A DNA stretch of 64,000 nucleotides from positions 22,853 through 86,852 of the forward strand of contig NZ_BPQP01000019.1 in NCBI RefSeq assembly GCF_022179305.1. Reading direction: 5' to 3'. Shown here piece after piece: positions 41,401-50,329 of the stretch. Every line of letters starts with the position of its first letter. Within the stretch, counting starts at the first letter, position 1. The notes below the pieces were generated by a model. It did no database searches, was not told the DNA's origin, and worked only from the letters and a program-made list of their open reading frames with translations. Made by a program: the position numbers and the translations under genes. Origin of the DNA: Methylobacterium iners (lineage in GTDB: Bacteria > Pseudomonadota > Alphaproteobacteria > Rhizobiales > Beijerinckiaceae).

Positions 41401-43125
41401 CTACTCGGCAGGCACGGTCGCGGGGCTGAGGCCGCCCGCTTCCCGCGGCGTCTGGGCCGCGGCGTTCACGGCGGCCCGCACGTCGCGGGAGACCGAGCGC
41501 CGCTCCGCGTCGATGCGCTCGATCAGGAAGAAGGCGCGCTCCGCGCTGCCGAGCAGCGCCAGGACGGCCCCGCGCTCGACCCAGGGCAGGTCGGCCCCGA
41601 GGCGCAGCGCCTGCGCGCGCAGGTCGGCCAGCGCCGCGATCCGAAGCGCGGCGGCCGCAGCGCCCGGCGGGGTCGCACGATCGATCGGAACGATGCTCCC
41701 CATCGCCTCCTCGACCTGGTCGAGCACGGTCTCCACGAGGGGGCGGCCCACCGGGCCGAAGGGCTGGCGCTCCACGCGCCGGGCGATCTGGTGGAGGGTC
41801 TCGCCGAGACTCGCGGTGAAATCCTCCTCCTCGATCAGGCTCGCCACGAGGTCGGCGCGTGCGAAGGGCAGATCCGCCTTGAACATCCCCGCGGTGTAGG
41901 CGCGGATCTCGCGGTTGAGGATGTCCATCGCCGCGTGATGCTCGTCGACCTTGTCGGGCGCGTCGTCCCTGCCGCGCGCCGTGTCGAGGAACTTCAGCGC
42001 CGCCTCGAGGTAGCGCCCCGTCTCGCGCTGCACCGCCGGCACCGCGCTCGCGGGATCGCTGGCGGCCGCGGGCGTCAGGTAGCGCGGCTGCGAGTAGTCC
42101 TCGACGTCGTCGAGGGAGGAGGCGCCGACCTTCATCAGCACGCGCTCGAACACCCCGACGAAGGGGAACAGCAGCAAAGTGTTGAAGATGTTGAAGAAGG
42201 TCGAGTAGAGGCCGACCGCCACGGGCACGAGCGGGAAGGTCTCCTTGCCGTTCACGATCACGGGCTTGCCCGGATCGCCGCCGAACCATTGCATGGCCCA
42301 GGTCAGCACCTCCATCGAGAGGAAGAACAGGGGGATCGTGATCATGACCCCGATGATGTTGAACGAGATGTGGGCGTAGGCCGCGCGCTTGGCGTTCTTC
42401 GAGAGGTTGAGCGAGGCGAGCCACGAGGTGACCGTGGTGCCGAGATCGGCGCCGAGCGAGAAGGCGACCGCCGTCTTCCAGTCCAGGATGCCGGCCGCGC
42501 CGAGCCCCATGACGATGCCGATGGTGGCCGAGGAGGAGTGGATCATGGCCGTCACGCCGGCCGCGATCAGCACGCAATAGAGCAGGTTGAGGTAGGTGTC
42601 GGCCCTGAGCGAGGAGATCACGCTCATCACCTCCGGCATGCTGCGCAAGGGGCGCAGGCCGCCGGTCATCAGGTTGAGGCCGTAGAAGATCAGCGCGAAG
42701 CCCATGCAGGCGAGCGCGATGTGCTTCACCCGGTCGGACTTGGCGAAGATGTAGACCAGGGCGAAGATGCCGGCGAGCAGCAGGCCCAGCGGCCCGAGCG
42801 GCAGGGCGATGAGGCCGTTGCCCAGCGTCGTGCCGATATTGGCGCCCATGATGACGGAGATCGCGGGCCTCAGGCCGACGACGCCGGCATTGACGAGGCC
42901 GACCACCATCACGGTCATCGCGGTGGACGACTGGATGATCCCGGTGATGAAGGTGCCCGCGAGCACGCCCTTGGCCGGCGTGCCGGCGACCCTGGCGAGC
43001 AGCGCCCGCATCTTGTTGACGGCGAGCGACTGGATGCCGTTCGACATGAATTCGAGGCCGAGCATGAAGATGCCCAGGCCCCCGATCACCGGGACCACGA
43101 CCTGCGTGAAGATGTCGACCTGCAT
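41401..43125 (-). CDS. Na+/phosphate cotransporter (NptA/PNaS family) with PhoU-like domain
   Basis: About 574 residues from ATG 43125 (AGGGGG upstream; earlier in-frame starts add non-membrane sequence). Two inverted Na/Pi cotransporter repeats with the QSST signature: TGIIQSSTAMTVMVVGLVNA and MIHSSSATIGIVMGLGAAG, separated by several membrane helices (GLGIFMLGLEFMSNGIQSL, LALPLGPLGLLLAGIFAL-like). The last about 170 residues are a PhoU-like helical bundle (YLEAALKFLDTARGRDDA, GETLHQIARRVERQPFG, LGSAERAFFLIERIDAERR). It imports (or exports) phosphate with sodium in the inner membrane. Forms an operon with the PstS-like gene. Confidence 0.9.
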   Translation of the reverse strand: MQVDIFTQVVVPVIGGLGIFMLGLEFMSNGIQSLAVNKMRALLARVAGTPAKGVLAGTFITGIIQSSTAMTVMVVGLVNAGVVGLRPAISVIMGANIGTTLGNGLIALPLGPLGLLLAGIFALVYIFAKSDRVKHIALACMGFALIFYGLNLMTGGLRPLRSMPEVMSVISSLRADTYLNLLYCVLIAAGVTAMIHSSSATIGIVMGLGAAGILDWKTAVAFSLGADLGTTVTSWLASLNLSKNAKRAAYAHISFNIIGVMITIPLFFLSMEVLTWAMQWFGGDPGKPVIVNGKETFPLVPVAVGLYSTFFNIFNTLLLFPFVGVFERVLMKVGASSLDDVEDYSQPRYLTPAAASDPASAVPAVQRETGRYLEAALKFLDTARGRDDAPDKVDEHHAAMDILNREIRAYTAGMFKADLPFARADLVASLIEEEDFTASLGETLHQIARRVERQPFGPVGRPLVETVLDQVEEAMGSIVPIDRATPPGAAAAALRIAALADLRAQALRLGADLPWVERGAVLALLGSAERAFFLIERIDAERRSVSRDVRAAVNAAAQTPREAGGLSPATVPAE

Positions 43126-43540
43126 GCCCGCCCCCTGCCCGTGCGGCGATCCGGGCATGGCCGGGCTCCGACGCGATCCTCGGAGCCCGGGCCTCCAACC
43201 GGCTGATGCGGCAAGGCTATGAGAGCGGCATGACCGACGCGTGACAGGGATGGCCGTAGCGCCGGAGCGGGCCTCCTCGTTTCCCGCTGCGACAGCCCAG
43301 TTCGGGCGGTTGAGCCGTTCGTAGATGGCCTTCCAAGACCCCACCCATCCAACCACCGCACCCCACAAGCTGACGAATGGGCCGTGGGTCAGCTCGAACC
43401 TTCGGAGGGGTCGGCGAGGTCGACCGGAGCGCCGGAGCGAATTTCCGCGCAGGGGTTGCGCTGGTTATACAGTGAGATACCGTCTGGGAAAAGGATCAAG
43501 CTGCATTCAAGGTGCGGCGGCGAGCTGATGAGTCACTGGA
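43126..43540. other. Gap with possible decayed 5' end of a toxin gene
   Basis: 415 bp. No complete gene. From about 43384 to 43593 a frame overlaps the start of the next small gene and could encode MSHWIVTANHLGPKWR from ATG 43528, which suggests a frameshift relative to the gene that follows. Confidence 0.35.
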
Positions 43541-43756
43541 TTGTCACGGCGAATCATCTGGGACCGAAGTGGAGATCCTATTCCGTTCGTTAGCAAGAAG
43601 CTCAAGATCGACCCGTTTAAATGCAGCGATGCTCTACACACGATCAAACAATCTGCGGGCTTGAGCCCGAAAGACAACACAGTGGTCTACGATAACGGGG
43701 ACGTGACCGACAAGCTTCATGGCGACGAGATCGGGAACTTGTACGATGAGCACTGA
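43541..43756 (+). CDS. Fragment resembling a polymorphic-toxin C-terminal domain
   Basis: About 71 residues from a TTG with poor RBS; the true N-terminus is doubtful. The core (KCSDALHTIKQSAGLSPKDN and TVVYDNGDVTDKLHGDEIGN) resembles the C-terminal nuclease toxins of Rhs/CDI-type proteins, with the H-x-IK pattern and the DNGDV...GEIGNL ending. It overlaps the DUF4279 gene by 11 bp, the usual toxin-immunity arrangement. No upstream Rhs/CdiA body exists in the window, so it is a remnant or a displaced tip. Base composition is lower in GC than the flanks. Confidence 0.4.
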   Translation: MSRRIIWDRSGDPIPFVSKKLKIDPFKCSDALHTIKQSAGLSPKDNTVVYDNGDVTDKLHGDEIGNLYDEH

Positions 43757-44213
43757 ACCGCGGCCTCTTCCTGCTACCTATGCGGCGATCGTCTTCAAAG
43801 GGGTCGATCTGGAGCCTGAGCTCATTTCAGCGATGCTGGAGGCCCCCCCTACCCTCTCGTATCGACGCGGTGATCGCTACATCATCAAAGACAAACCGGC
43901 TGAGAGAAAGTTCGGCCTCTGGGTTTACAGCACAAGAAATATGCTAAATTCCACAAGCCTTGAAGAACATCTCGCCGCTTTGGAACGAATTCTAATTGGT
44001 GACGTATCCCTATCGCCCAGCAGATCTCTGGAAAAGATCCAAGATCTTACGAAAGATTGCAGTATAACATTTAGAATTGATATCTTCTGGTATGGCAGGG
44101 CCGGAGCAAAATTGCCGGAGGTGAGCCGCTCGTTTCAATACGTCGTTTCTGCTGCCAGAGGCACTATAGAAATGGATCTTCATCGGGATGACGAGTCGAC
44201 GATAGCCGCCTAG
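43746..44213 (+). CDS. DUF4279-like protein, possible immunity protein
   Basis: About 155 residues. The sequence (YAAIVFKGVDLEPELISAML, SYRRGDRYIIKDKPAERKFG, LWVYSTRNMLNSTSLEEHLA, ALERILIG) follows the DUF4279 pattern of a strand, a G/D-x-L-x-P-E helix, a W/YRKGD loop, GLW-x-x-S and an EEHL helix. DUF4279 proteins are often found next to toxin genes. The ATG overlaps the preceding toxin-like frame. Lower GC than the flanking core genes supports recent acquisition. Confidence 0.7.
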   Translation: MSTEPRPLPATYAAIVFKGVDLEPELISAMLEAPPTLSYRRGDRYIIKDKPAERKFGLWVYSTRNMLNSTSLEEHLAALERILIGDVSLSPSRSLEKIQDLTKDCSITFRIDIFWYGRAGAKLPEVSRSFQYVVSAARGTIEMDLHRDDESTIAA

Positions 44214-44595
44214 CAGAGTGCTCCTCGTACCGACCACCGTCACCGGGTTGGCGTACGACTGCGCGGAACGCCAAAAATCAACTGGTGAGTTCGAGTGTCC
44301 GCAGGGCGATATCACGGGATCGGCCTCTCGCTTCTTGGTCTGCACTCGCTGCGGCAGTTCACGCGTCTGCGCCCGAGAGGGTCCGAGCGTATTCCCCCGA
44401 AGAAAGGCTTCGGCGTTCGACCTCACGTGTCGCGGCGATGGCCTTGAAACGATGCCGCGATACGTCCTCCGCACGGGTCGGCACGGCGCGTTGAGCCTCC
44501 CTCGCTCATCCACAGCACTCCACAGGCTGCCAGGGAAAACCTTGACCCCCGCCCCGCCTCGCGTGTTCCTTTTTTGTTCTCAACAGGAACCGAGC
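44214..44595. other. Intergenic, no gene seen
   Basis: 382 bp between the DUF4279 gene and a small hypothetical gene. No frame with good composition plus a ribosome site, and no RNA gene or transposon end was recognised. A T-rich stretch (TTCCTTTTTTGTTCTC) lies close to the next start and may be promoter-proximal. Confidence 0.45.
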
Positions 44596-44814
44596 ATGAT
44601 TCGACCGGCGCAGCCCCTCCTCCCCGGAACGCCGAGCGAGATCGAGGTCACCGCGACCGCCTACGAGGAGGCGGCCGAGGGCGATCTCGCCAGGGCCCTG
44701 CGATGGGCACTGGAGGATCTCATCGCCCTCGAGGCGAGGCTCGTCTCGGCCGAGCGCGCCGTCTCGCGCGGTTACGTCCGGGCCGCTGCGAGAAGGCCGA
44801 ACGCCGACGCTTAG
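44596..44814 (+). CDS. Small hypothetical protein
   Basis: About 72 residues, ATG 44596 behind AGGAA. Mainly one acidic-amphipathic helix pair (AYEEAAEGDLARALRWALED, LIALEARLVSAERAVSRGYV) and a basic end. No family recognised, but a good RBS and core-like codon use support a real gene. Convergent with the OmpA-family gene. Confidence 0.65.
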   Translation: MIRPAQPLLPGTPSEIEVTATAYEEAAEGDLARALRWALEDLIALEARLVSAERAVSRGYVRAAARRPNADA

Positions 44815-44934
44815 CCGGCGAACCTTAGCATCGGGTGGAAGGCCGGCGCGCGTCCCGCCGACCGGTCCGGCGTTCGACCCGGGGTGCCGCGGCGGCATCC
44901 GGGGATGCGCGCCGCGACACGTCCGGCTCGTCGA

Positions 44935-46914
44935 TCAGCGCGGCGCCTCGGCCGCCTCCTGCTGGATCAGGGGCGTCACCCGGCGGACCGCGACGCGGCG
45001 GTTCTCGCGGGAGGGCTCCTGGGTCTCGACCTTCAGGTACTGCTCGCCGTAGCCCTGCGTCGTCAGGTTCTCCGGCGGCACGTTGAAGCGCTCGGTCAGC
45101 ACCGTGGCCACCGACTGGGCGCGGCGGTCGGACAGGGACAGGTTGTCGATGTCCGAGCCCACCGCGTCGGTGTAGCCCTCCACGAGGTAGACCTCCTGCG
45201 GGTTCGCCTTGATCGCCCGGTTGAGCGCCGCCGCGATCCCGGCGAGCTTGGGCGCCTGGTCCTCGGTGACGGTGAAGGAGGCCGTCTCGAAGGTGATCGT
45301 GTTGATGTCGACGCTCGGCATCCGGTTGCGCAGGTCCGGGCTCGCCCGCACCTGGTCGAGGCTGTAGCGCTGGGGCAGCGGCGCCACCGGGGCGGCGGTC
45401 AGCGTCTCGTAGACGACGCCCTCCGCCGCCTCGTCGGCATCGACCACGTAGCGCTCGCGGGGCAGGCGCGGCGGCAGCGGCGGCAGCCGCACCACGTCCT
45501 CGTAGACCGGCCGGCCCCGGCCGCCGCGGGCGTTGTCGATGATGATGACCTCGCGCCCGTCCCGGTAGCGGCGGCTGCGCCGGAGCAGGCGGCCGTCGTC
45601 GTCCACGATTGTGATGATCTGCTCCCCGCCGGGGCGGTCGAGATAGGAATAGGTCTCCGAGCCCCGGCGCTCGCTGCGGAAGCGGCCGCGGTCGAGCTCG
45701 CGGAAGCGCTCGCTCTCGTCGTGGCGGATGTAGGTGCCGTCGCGGTCGCGCACGATGACGCGGCCCGGCTCGCGGATGTAGGTCCGCCCCTCGACCTCGT
45801 ATTCACGCCGCTCGCGCCGGACGCTCTCGTAGTTGCGGACCGGCTCGCGGTCCTCGCGGAAGCCGCCGGGCACGTAGCCGGGACGTCCCGGATCGTTGAA
45901 GCCGGAGCGGCCGTCCGAACGGGAGCGATCGTCGGAGCGGAGGCGGTCGTCCGAACGCGGGCGGTCGTCGGACCGGGGTCGGTCATCGGACCGCTCGGAC
46001 GGCCCGCGCGGCTGCGTGGCCGTCGCGGGGCCTCCGGTCTCGGGGTCCCGCTCGTCGCCCCGACGGAACCGCCGTCCCGGAACGCTGGGGCCGGCATTCG
46101 GCGGTGGCGGGGCCTGTGTCACGCCGGCCGGCGGCGCCTGTCCGGGCCGATCGGGCGCCGTCGCCGGAGCCGGGGCGCTTTGGGCCGGGACGCCTTGGGC
46201 CGGAGGCGTGCGGTCCGGCGCCGCCTCGGGACGGCGGGCGGGCGCGGCGTCCGGCTGCCGGGGCGCGGCGTCAGGCCGGGCCGTGGGGGCGGCCTCTGGC
46301 TGACGGGGCGTCGGATCGGGCCGCGTCGCGCCGGGTCGGGCCGGCTCCGCGGGGCGCGACCGCTCGGCCGGCGCCTCGGTGGCGGGCGCCGGGCGCCGCT
46401 CCGGCGCGGGGGCCGTGCGCGGGCTCGGCCGCTCCTCGCGCTCGGCGGGCGGGGCGGCGCGCTGGCCCGGCGGGCGCTCCTGGCCGGGTCCCTCGGATCG
46501 CCCGGCCGGGCGCTCGGGCGAGGCCCCGCGCGGCGGCTCGGCCCGGGGCGCCTCGCGGGCCGGCCGCTCGGCCGGTTCACGGTCCGGGGCGCGGCCGGGC
46601 CGCTCGGCGGGGGCGGCACGCTCCGGGCGCTCTGGGCGGTCCGGCCCCTCCGGGCGATCCTCGCGCGACCTTGCTCCGCCCGGCGCGGCGGGGCGCTCGG
46701 CCGGTCCGCCGCGCTCCCCGCCGCGCTCCTGCCGGCCGGCACCCGGCGGGCCCTCGCCCGGGCCGCTGGCCTGGGCCAGGCGCAGCGCCGGCTCGGCGCC
46801 ACCCGGTGCTGCGAAGGCCGAGGCGGCGAAGGGCGAGGCCGCGAGGCCGGGCAGGATGGTCCCGGCGAGGAGAATGAGGCGGAGCGATCGCACGAAGTCT
46901 CTGGACTCGTTCAT
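44935..46914 (-). CDS. OmpA-family protein with long Pro/Arg-rich region
   Basis: About 659 residues, ATG 46914 behind AGAGG. Signal peptide (LRLILLAGTILPGLAASPF) then about 280 residues of Pro/Ala/Arg/Glu low complexity, with several RSDDRP-type repeats (SDDRPRSDDRPRSDDRLRSD), a middle beta-rich region (ERREYEVEGRTYIREPGRVI, EQIITIVDDDGRLLRRSRRY) and a C-terminal OmpA domain (FETASFTVTEDQAPKLAGIA, VYLVEGYTDAVGSDIDNLSL, SDRRAQSVATVL, NRRVAVRRV). The OmpA domain binds peptidoglycan non-covalently, and the low-complexity arm may span the periplasm or be surface-exposed. Such DUF-like OmpA proteins are frequent in Methylobacterium and relatives. Confidence 0.85.
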   Translation of the reverse strand: MNESRDFVRSLRLILLAGTILPGLAASPFAASAFAAPGGAEPALRLAQASGPGEGPPGAGRQERGGERGGPAERPAAPGGARSREDRPEGPDRPERPERAAPAERPGRAPDREPAERPAREAPRAEPPRGASPERPAGRSEGPGQERPPGQRAAPPAEREERPSPRTAPAPERRPAPATEAPAERSRPAEPARPGATRPDPTPRQPEAAPTARPDAAPRQPDAAPARRPEAAPDRTPPAQGVPAQSAPAPATAPDRPGQAPPAGVTQAPPPPNAGPSVPGRRFRRGDERDPETGGPATATQPRGPSERSDDRPRSDDRPRSDDRLRSDDRSRSDGRSGFNDPGRPGYVPGGFREDREPVRNYESVRRERREYEVEGRTYIREPGRVIVRDRDGTYIRHDESERFRELDRGRFRSERRGSETYSYLDRPGGEQIITIVDDDGRLLRRSRRYRDGREVIIIDNARGGRGRPVYEDVVRLPPLPPRLPRERYVVDADEAAEGVVYETLTAAPVAPLPQRYSLDQVRASPDLRNRMPSVDINTITFETASFTVTEDQAPKLAGIAAALNRAIKANPQEVYLVEGYTDAVGSDIDNLSLSDRRAQSVATVLTERFNVPPENLTTQGYGEQYLKVETQEPSRENRRVAVRRVTPLIQQEAAEAPR

Positions 46915-47403
46915 GAAACCTCTTGGTTCGTTCAGGCTTGTTCCGTTCGGGCATGGCCCGCTCAGGCACAGGCCCTGCGAACCCCTCGCGCCCGGGAAGG
47001 TTCCGAATCGCCCGGTGGCGGCCCGGCCGAGGAGGCTCCTGCGGCGCCGGCAACCTCCTCCCGCGGCACCCGATGTCGGCGGCATCCGAGATCGGCGGCG
47101 CCGTCGCGATCGCGGGGTTTCGCGCGATCGCGGGATTTGACCGCCCGCAGCGCCGTTGCGCGGCAAATCGGGGCGAAATCCTGCAAGACCGTGTTGATCT
47201 TGGGGGCCGACCTTGATCACTCTCGCCCCGCGAACAGCCCCCGGTCCCGCCCCTGCGCGGGGGCGTCGGGGGCGCGACGGCGGACGAGGCGCCAAGGCGG
47301 CCTCGATAGCGCCGGCGTTTCCTGTCAAGATGGCGCTCGAGGCGGCGTCGAGGCGCGGCCCGCGATCCCCCCTCCTCCGCAGCCGCCCACCCTCGAGCCC
47401 CGC
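46915..47403. other. Divergent intergenic region
   Basis: 489 bp between the divergent OmpA-family and cysteine-synthase genes, so promoters for both should be here. A short tandem duplication is visible at about 47105-47139 (CGCGATCGCGGGGTTT then CGCGATCGCGGGATTT). No gene seen. Confidence 0.45.
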
Positions 47404-48450
47404 ATGAGCATCCGCCCCGACGTCCTCGCCGCCATCGGCGCAACGCCGCTGATCCGCTTGCACCGCGCCTCCGAGGAGACGGGCTGCACGATCCTCGGCA
47501 AGGCCGAGTTCCTGAATCCGGGCCTCTCGGTGAAGGACCGCGCCGCGCTCTCCATCGTGCGCGACGCCGAGGCACGCGGCCTGATCCGGCCCGGCGGCAC
47601 CATCGTGGAGGGCACCGCCGGCAATACCGGCATCGGCCTCGCGCTCGTGGCCTCGGTGCGCGGCTACCGCACCGTCATCGTGATCCCGGAGACGCAATCG
47701 GCGGAGAAGAAGGAGACGCTGCGGCTCGCCGGCGCCCGCCTCGTCGAGGTCCCGGCCGTGCCCTTCGCCAACCCGGACAACTACGTCCACGTCGCCCGCC
47801 GCCTCGCCGAGCGCCTCGCCGCCACCGAGTCCGCCGGGGCGCTGTTCGCCAACCAGTTCGACAACCTCGCCAACCGGCAGGCCCACGTGGAGACCACCGG
47901 GCCGGAGATCTTTTCGCAGACGCAAGGGGCCGTCGACGGCTTCGTCTGCGCGGCCGGAACGGGCGGCACGCTGGCCGGCACCGCCGAGGCCCTGCGGGCG
48001 CGGAAAGCCGGCCTGCGCATCGCCCTGTCGGACCCCGAGGGCTCGGCGCTGCACGCCTACTACACGACCGGCACCCTGAAGGCGGAGGGCTCCTCGATCA
48101 CCGAAGGCATCGGCCAGGGCCGGGTGACCGCCAACCTCGACGGCTTCCGGCCGGACCATTCCTACCGCATCCCGGACGCGGAGGCCCTCGACATCGTCTT
48201 CCGCCTGATGCGGGAGGAGGGCCTGAGCCTCGGCGGCTCGTCGGGCATCAACGTCGCCGGGGCGATGCGGCTCGCCCGCGAGCTCGGGCCGGGCCACACC
48301 ATCGTGACCATCCTCTGCGACGGCGCGGCGCGCTACGCCTCGAAGCTCTTCAACCCGGACTTCCTGCGCGGGCGCGGGCTGCCGGTGCCGGCCTGGCTCG
48401 AGGCTGCGCCGGGCGACCTGCCGGATTGGCGGGCCCAGGCCCCCGCCTGA
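47404..48450 (+). CDS. Cysteine synthase A-like PLP enzyme
   Basis: About 348 residues, ATG 47404. O-acetylserine (thiol)lyase fold: NPGLSVKDRAALS with the PLP Lys44, EGTAGNTGIGLALVASVRGY (the TSGNTG-equivalent substrate loop), CAAGTGGTLAGTAEALRA (phosphate-binding GTGGT), and EGLSLGGSSGINVAGAMRLA (the Ser that contacts the pyridine nitrogen). AGNTGIG is closer to the cystathionine/cysteine-synthase variant described in some bacteria than to the classical TSGNTG of CysK. It makes cysteine from O-acetylserine and sulfide (inferred). No cys genes adjoin it; monocistronic arrangement is likely. Confidence 0.9.
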   Translation: MSIRPDVLAAIGATPLIRLHRASEETGCTILGKAEFLNPGLSVKDRAALSIVRDAEARGLIRPGGTIVEGTAGNTGIGLALVASVRGYRTVIVIPETQSAEKKETLRLAGARLVEVPAVPFANPDNYVHVARRLAERLAATESAGALFANQFDNLANRQAHVETTGPEIFSQTQGAVDGFVCAAGTGGTLAGTAEALRARKAGLRIALSDPEGSALHAYYTTGTLKAEGSSITEGIGQGRVTANLDGFRPDHSYRIPDAEALDIVFRLMREEGLSLGGSSGINVAGAMRLARELGPGHTIVTILCDGAARYASKLFNPDFLRGRGLPVPAWLEAAPGDLPDWRAQAPA

Positions 48451-48569
48451 CCGGGCCCCGCGGACCGCACGGCCAAGATTCGAGGCGGGGTTGAACGAAA
48501 CGGTGCCGGGGACGTTCGACCCGTTCCGCTCACGCCGATCCGGTTGGGCGCAATCAGAGGCGCCGACCC

Positions 48570-48725
48570 ATGACCTTGACCACCATCCTCCTGATCATCC
48601 TGATCCTCGCCGTCCTCGGCGGCGGCAACTTCCTCGGCGGCGGCGCCTATCGCGGGCCGAGCTTCGGCCTCGGCGGCCTCCTCGTGATCATCTTGATCAT
48701 CCTCCTCGTCACCGGCCGAATCTAG
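48570..48725 (+). CDS. DUF3309-like membrane micro-protein
   Basis: Only 51 residues, easily missed. ATG 48570 with AGAGG upstream. Two hydrophobic segments (LTTILLIILILAVLGGG at the start and LGGLLVIILIILLVTGRI at the end) joined by a Gly-rich turn with AYRGPSFG. This matches the DUF3309 pattern (TTILLIILxLLLLG ... GGLLxxILIILLLLGRI), a widespread small membrane protein of alphaproteobacteria and other stress-tolerant bacteria, whose function is unknown. It follows cysteine synthase by 119 bp. Confidence 0.75.
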   Translation: MTLTTILLIILILAVLGGGNFLGGGAYRGPSFGLGGLLVIILIILLVTGRI

Positions 48726-48747
48726 CCCCCGCCCAACCCCGACCCTG

Positions 48748-50151
48748 TCAGCGCGGGCACTCGATGGCGACGACCGCGCCCGACAGGGTCGCGGCCACCG
48801 CCCCGAGCGAGCCCGGCGCCGCCTTCGCAGCGGGTGACGGCGCGGGCGAAACGCCGTTCTCCGCCAGGAAGGCGGTCACCGCCTCGGCGGGCACCAGGGC
48901 GTAGCTCGTCGGCGGCGCGACGCCGGCGATCAGCCGGGCCGCCGCGGGGAAACGGGCGACGAGGCCAACCAGGGCGCCGGACCGGTCGAGGACCGGAGCG
49001 CCCCCCGCCCCGGGCTGAAGCGGCGCGAAGACACGCGCGCCCTCGCCGGCCGAGGCGGGGGCTACGGTCACCGTGCCGCTCGCCTCGGCCCCGAGTGCCA
49101 CTAGCGGATCGCCGGGGGCGGTCGGTCCGGTCCGCATCGGCGGGGCGGCGCCCTTTGCCGCCGATGCGGCCTCGAGCAGGGCGAGGTTTCTCGCCGGGTC
49201 CCGGACCGCGATCCGCGCCGCCCCCCCGCCGATCCTCGGATTCGGGCAGGTCTCCAGCGCGGCGGCGGCCGTCAGGATGCGGCCGGAGCCGACGGCGAGG
49301 CCGGTGGCCGACGGCGAGGCCCGGGTCGCGACCGGGGGGAGGACGGGCGGCGGAGCCTTCGCCGTGGGAGCGGCGACGGGCTCCGCGCCCGGGAAGGGCA
49401 TGAAGCTGTTGGCCACCGCGATGACGATCCGATCGGTGTCCGCCGCCAGCGCCTTGTCGTAGCCGAAGGTGAAGCCGCGGATGCCCTCGGACCCGGCGGC
49501 GTAGCGGATGTAGGACTTGCCCGTGGGCGTCTCCGCCGTCACGACAAGGAAGTCCGGCCGCTTGAGCTTGTAGGTGACCTTGCGCTCGGACAGCGGCGCG
49601 GTGATCCGCGCGAAGATCGCGTCGAGATCGGTCTCGCCGGGGGCGAACGACTTCGTGTCGAGGGTGATGCGGCCGTCCGCGCTCTGCCAGCGCGTCCCGC
49701 CCGCCTGCGTCGTCCGCTTCGGGAGCAGGCGCTCGGGCACGCCGAGGACGATCCCGCTGACGGGGTCCGGCTTCACGATGAAGCGGGCCGCGTTCCGGGC
49801 AGCCTCCCCGGCCGCGAGAATGGCCCGCCGGCCCTTTGCGTCGGGGATCTCGGTGCCCGTCGCGCCCGAGCGCTTGGCCCAGGCGAGCAGCGCGTCGTAG
49901 GTGCGCCGTCCGAAGGTGCCGACGACGGTGCTGTTGTAGTCGCCCGTCCAGACGAGCGCGTCCTGCAATGCCTTGCGCTCGGCCTCGGGCAGGGCCTCGA
50001 AGGCGAGCCTGGCGGCCTCGAAGGCCGGATCGGGTGCGGGTGCGGGCCTGGCGGCGGGGTTGGGGGCGGCTGGCGCCTGGGCGCTCGCGTAGCCCGCGAG
50101 CAGGAGTCCGAGGAGGCCTGCAAAGCCCCCGATTCGACCAAGACAGGCCAT
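48748..50151 (-). CDS. Putative periplasmic trypsin-like serine-protease-fold protein
   Basis: About 467 residues, ATG 50151; secreted (LGRIGGFAGLLGLLLAGYAS). The first half (LPEAERKALQDALVWTGDYN, TVVGTFGRRTYDALLAWAKR) matches a peptidoglycan-binding-like module. The C-terminal half is a degenerate chymotrypsin fold: GLAVGSGRILTAAAALE where TAxHC would be (His replaced, so the His of the triad is missing), RNLALLEAA, and GAGGAPVLDRSGALVGLVAR in place of GDSGGP. It is probably not a protease unless another residue supplies catalysis. It may be a periplasmic scaffold. It converges with the DUF3309 gene. Confidence 0.75.
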   Translation of the reverse strand: MACLGRIGGFAGLLGLLLAGYASAQAPAAPNPAARPAPAPDPAFEAARLAFEALPEAERKALQDALVWTGDYNSTVVGTFGRRTYDALLAWAKRSGATGTEIPDAKGRRAILAAGEAARNAARFIVKPDPVSGIVLGVPERLLPKRTTQAGGTRWQSADGRITLDTKSFAPGETDLDAIFARITAPLSERKVTYKLKRPDFLVVTAETPTGKSYIRYAAGSEGIRGFTFGYDKALAADTDRIVIAVANSFMPFPGAEPVAAPTAKAPPPVLPPVATRASPSATGLAVGSGRILTAAAALETCPNPRIGGGAARIAVRDPARNLALLEAASAAKGAAPPMRTGPTAPGDPLVALGAEASGTVTVAPASAGEGARVFAPLQPGAGGAPVLDRSGALVGLVARFPAAARLIAGVAPPTSYALVPAEAVTAFLAENGVSPAPSPAAKAAPGSLGAVAATLSGAVVAIECPR

Positions 50152-50329
50152 CCGCCGCGATCTCCATCCGCCGCCATCGCAGCTTTGGCAGAGCGCCCCC
50201 TCCAACTCCAGCCCTTGTTGATCCATGGGGTGCCGAGCGGCACCAGCCCGGCGTTGCGGCCCTCATCCGAAGTGCTAGGGTCCGGTCCTGCGCTCGAGCT
50301 TGACTCGGCGGCGGACGATGGAGCGGACG

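Noticed and set aside
44884-47403. Very long plus-strand open frame (over 800 codons) upstream of and in frame with the cysteine synthase.
   Set aside because: It is antisense to the OmpA-family gene and arises from high GC with no stop codons. Protein character begins only at ATG 47404.
48748-50151. Active HtrA/Deg-type protease.
   Set aside because: The catalytic His region reads TAAAALE and the GDSGG site reads GAGGA; no functional triad is visible.
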